DNA from: Sphingobacterium sp. ML3W
GTDB taxonomy: Bacteria > Bacteroidota > Bacteroidia > Sphingobacteriales > Sphingobacteriaceae
Length of the DNA stretch: 64,000 bases
Assembly (NCBI RefSeq): GCF_029542085.1
Contig: NZ_CP107036.1
Location: 1,550,001 to 1,614,000 of the forward strand
Direction: 5' to 3'
Numbering within the stretch: the stretch's first letter is position 1; every line of letters starts with the position of its first letter. Both the position numbers and the translations under genes were made by a program. Shown here in pieces: positions 63,696 to 64,000 of this stretch. The notes beneath the pieces were generated by a model. That model ran no database searches, had not been told where the DNA came from, and saw nothing but the letters and a program-made list of their open reading frames with translations.

Positions 63696-64000
63696 CTATT
63701 TTTTGCACAAAGATTTATGGGATTTCAGATACTCATAAAATCCTTCCGCCAATTCTGGGCCGTTGTTAACCGCAGTGGATTGAAAAATAGATAAAGCACA
63801 GTCATACACCCTCCCTCAAACTGTTATTCTGGTAAAACTCCTGATAACAGCCATTGTTAAAGCTTGAAATCTCTTTATGAATTGGCGGTGTGATCATTTG
63901 GCCCTTGGTATTCATTAGTCCAAGGAGCAACTCTCCTTCTGGCAGCCAAAAGCTGAACAAGCCATTCGAAAAAGTATCATCTATATCATATTTGGCATCT
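63696..64000 (-). pseudogene. WG-like hypothetical protein, frameshifted, runs off the window
   Basis: The part nearest the edge reads SFWLPEGELLLGLMNTKGQM and ITPPIHKEISSF in one frame to a stop, then the next frame continues DCALSIFQSTAVNNGPELAE, GFYEYLKSHKSLCKK. The G-x-x-N-T-K-G-x-x-I-x-P-P-I pattern is WG-repeat-like. A one-base shift (about 63800) breaks the gene. Its start lies beyond 64000. Confidence 0.5.

Overview
The window looks like accessory-rich chromosome from a Bacteroidota bacterium, most plausibly Sphingobacterium or a close relative. Reasons seen in the sequence: moderately AT-rich DNA, promoter-like TTG...TAnnTTTG boxes instead of sigma70 boxes, weak Shine-Dalgarno sites, WG-repeat, DUF5694-like and CMD/cupin proteins, many AraC regulators, and Rpn-type PD-(D/E)XK proteins. 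This is inference from protein style. I saw no rRNA, tRNA or CRISPR array.

Layout. 0.2-10 kb: a tripartite RND efflux operon (outer membrane factor, adaptor, pump) behind a TetR repressor and an SDR enzyme, divergent from a Tat-like thioredoxin-reductase-type flavoprotein. Three matching 15-bp palindromes define one TetR regulon. 10-18.5 kb: VIT-type transporter, an SDR/AraC pair, then a stress-type row (three-BON protein, SDR, P-type cation ATPase, HdeD-like protein). 18.5-34.5 kb: a mobile, decaying island with an IS256 fragment, two almost identical IS3-type elements with clean 3-bp target duplications, a terminal relic of a third, four GNAT acetyltransferases, truncated AadA-like and TetX-like genes, three related AraC regulators, an MFS transporter, and an intact one-chain PheRS (catalytic core plus FDX-ACB) of the layout usual in mitochondria, with a C-terminal relic of a second such gene 3.3 kb away.

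34.5-42.2 kb: an AraC regulator divergent from eight co-directional genes (two aldo-keto reductases, two exported alpha/beta hydrolases, a flavodoxin lipoprotein, an NTF2-like protein, a two-domain CMD protein, a cupin lipoprotein). Two copies of a 33-bp element, one between regulator and operon and one before the flavodoxin gene, look like its binding sites. 42.4-49.4 kb: two Rpn proteins (one frameshifted, one intact), a large WG-repeat protein, and many gene fragments (HD hydrolase, YdeI-like, epoxide hydrolase, DUF4274 and others). 49.7-56.2 kb: a CPBP protease and immunity-type genes (two SUKH/SMI1-KNR4 proteins, a BON-like plus Imm1-like protein, a TPR lipoprotein, a DUF2711-like protein) and a small secreted peptide whose Cys-rich tail is out of frame. 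56.4-64 kb: DUF5694 protein, racemase debris, an epimerase/AraC pair, an SMP-30 protein, an SDR/HxlR pair, an MBL hydrolase and a broken gene at the window edge.

Common themes are one-component control of small redox or efflux modules, repeated gain and loss of resistance or immunity-type genes, and fragment duplication: five short sequences occur two or three times within the window. The most unusual item is the single-chain PheRS locus; the best-supported regulatory findings are the TetR operators and the paired AraC elements.
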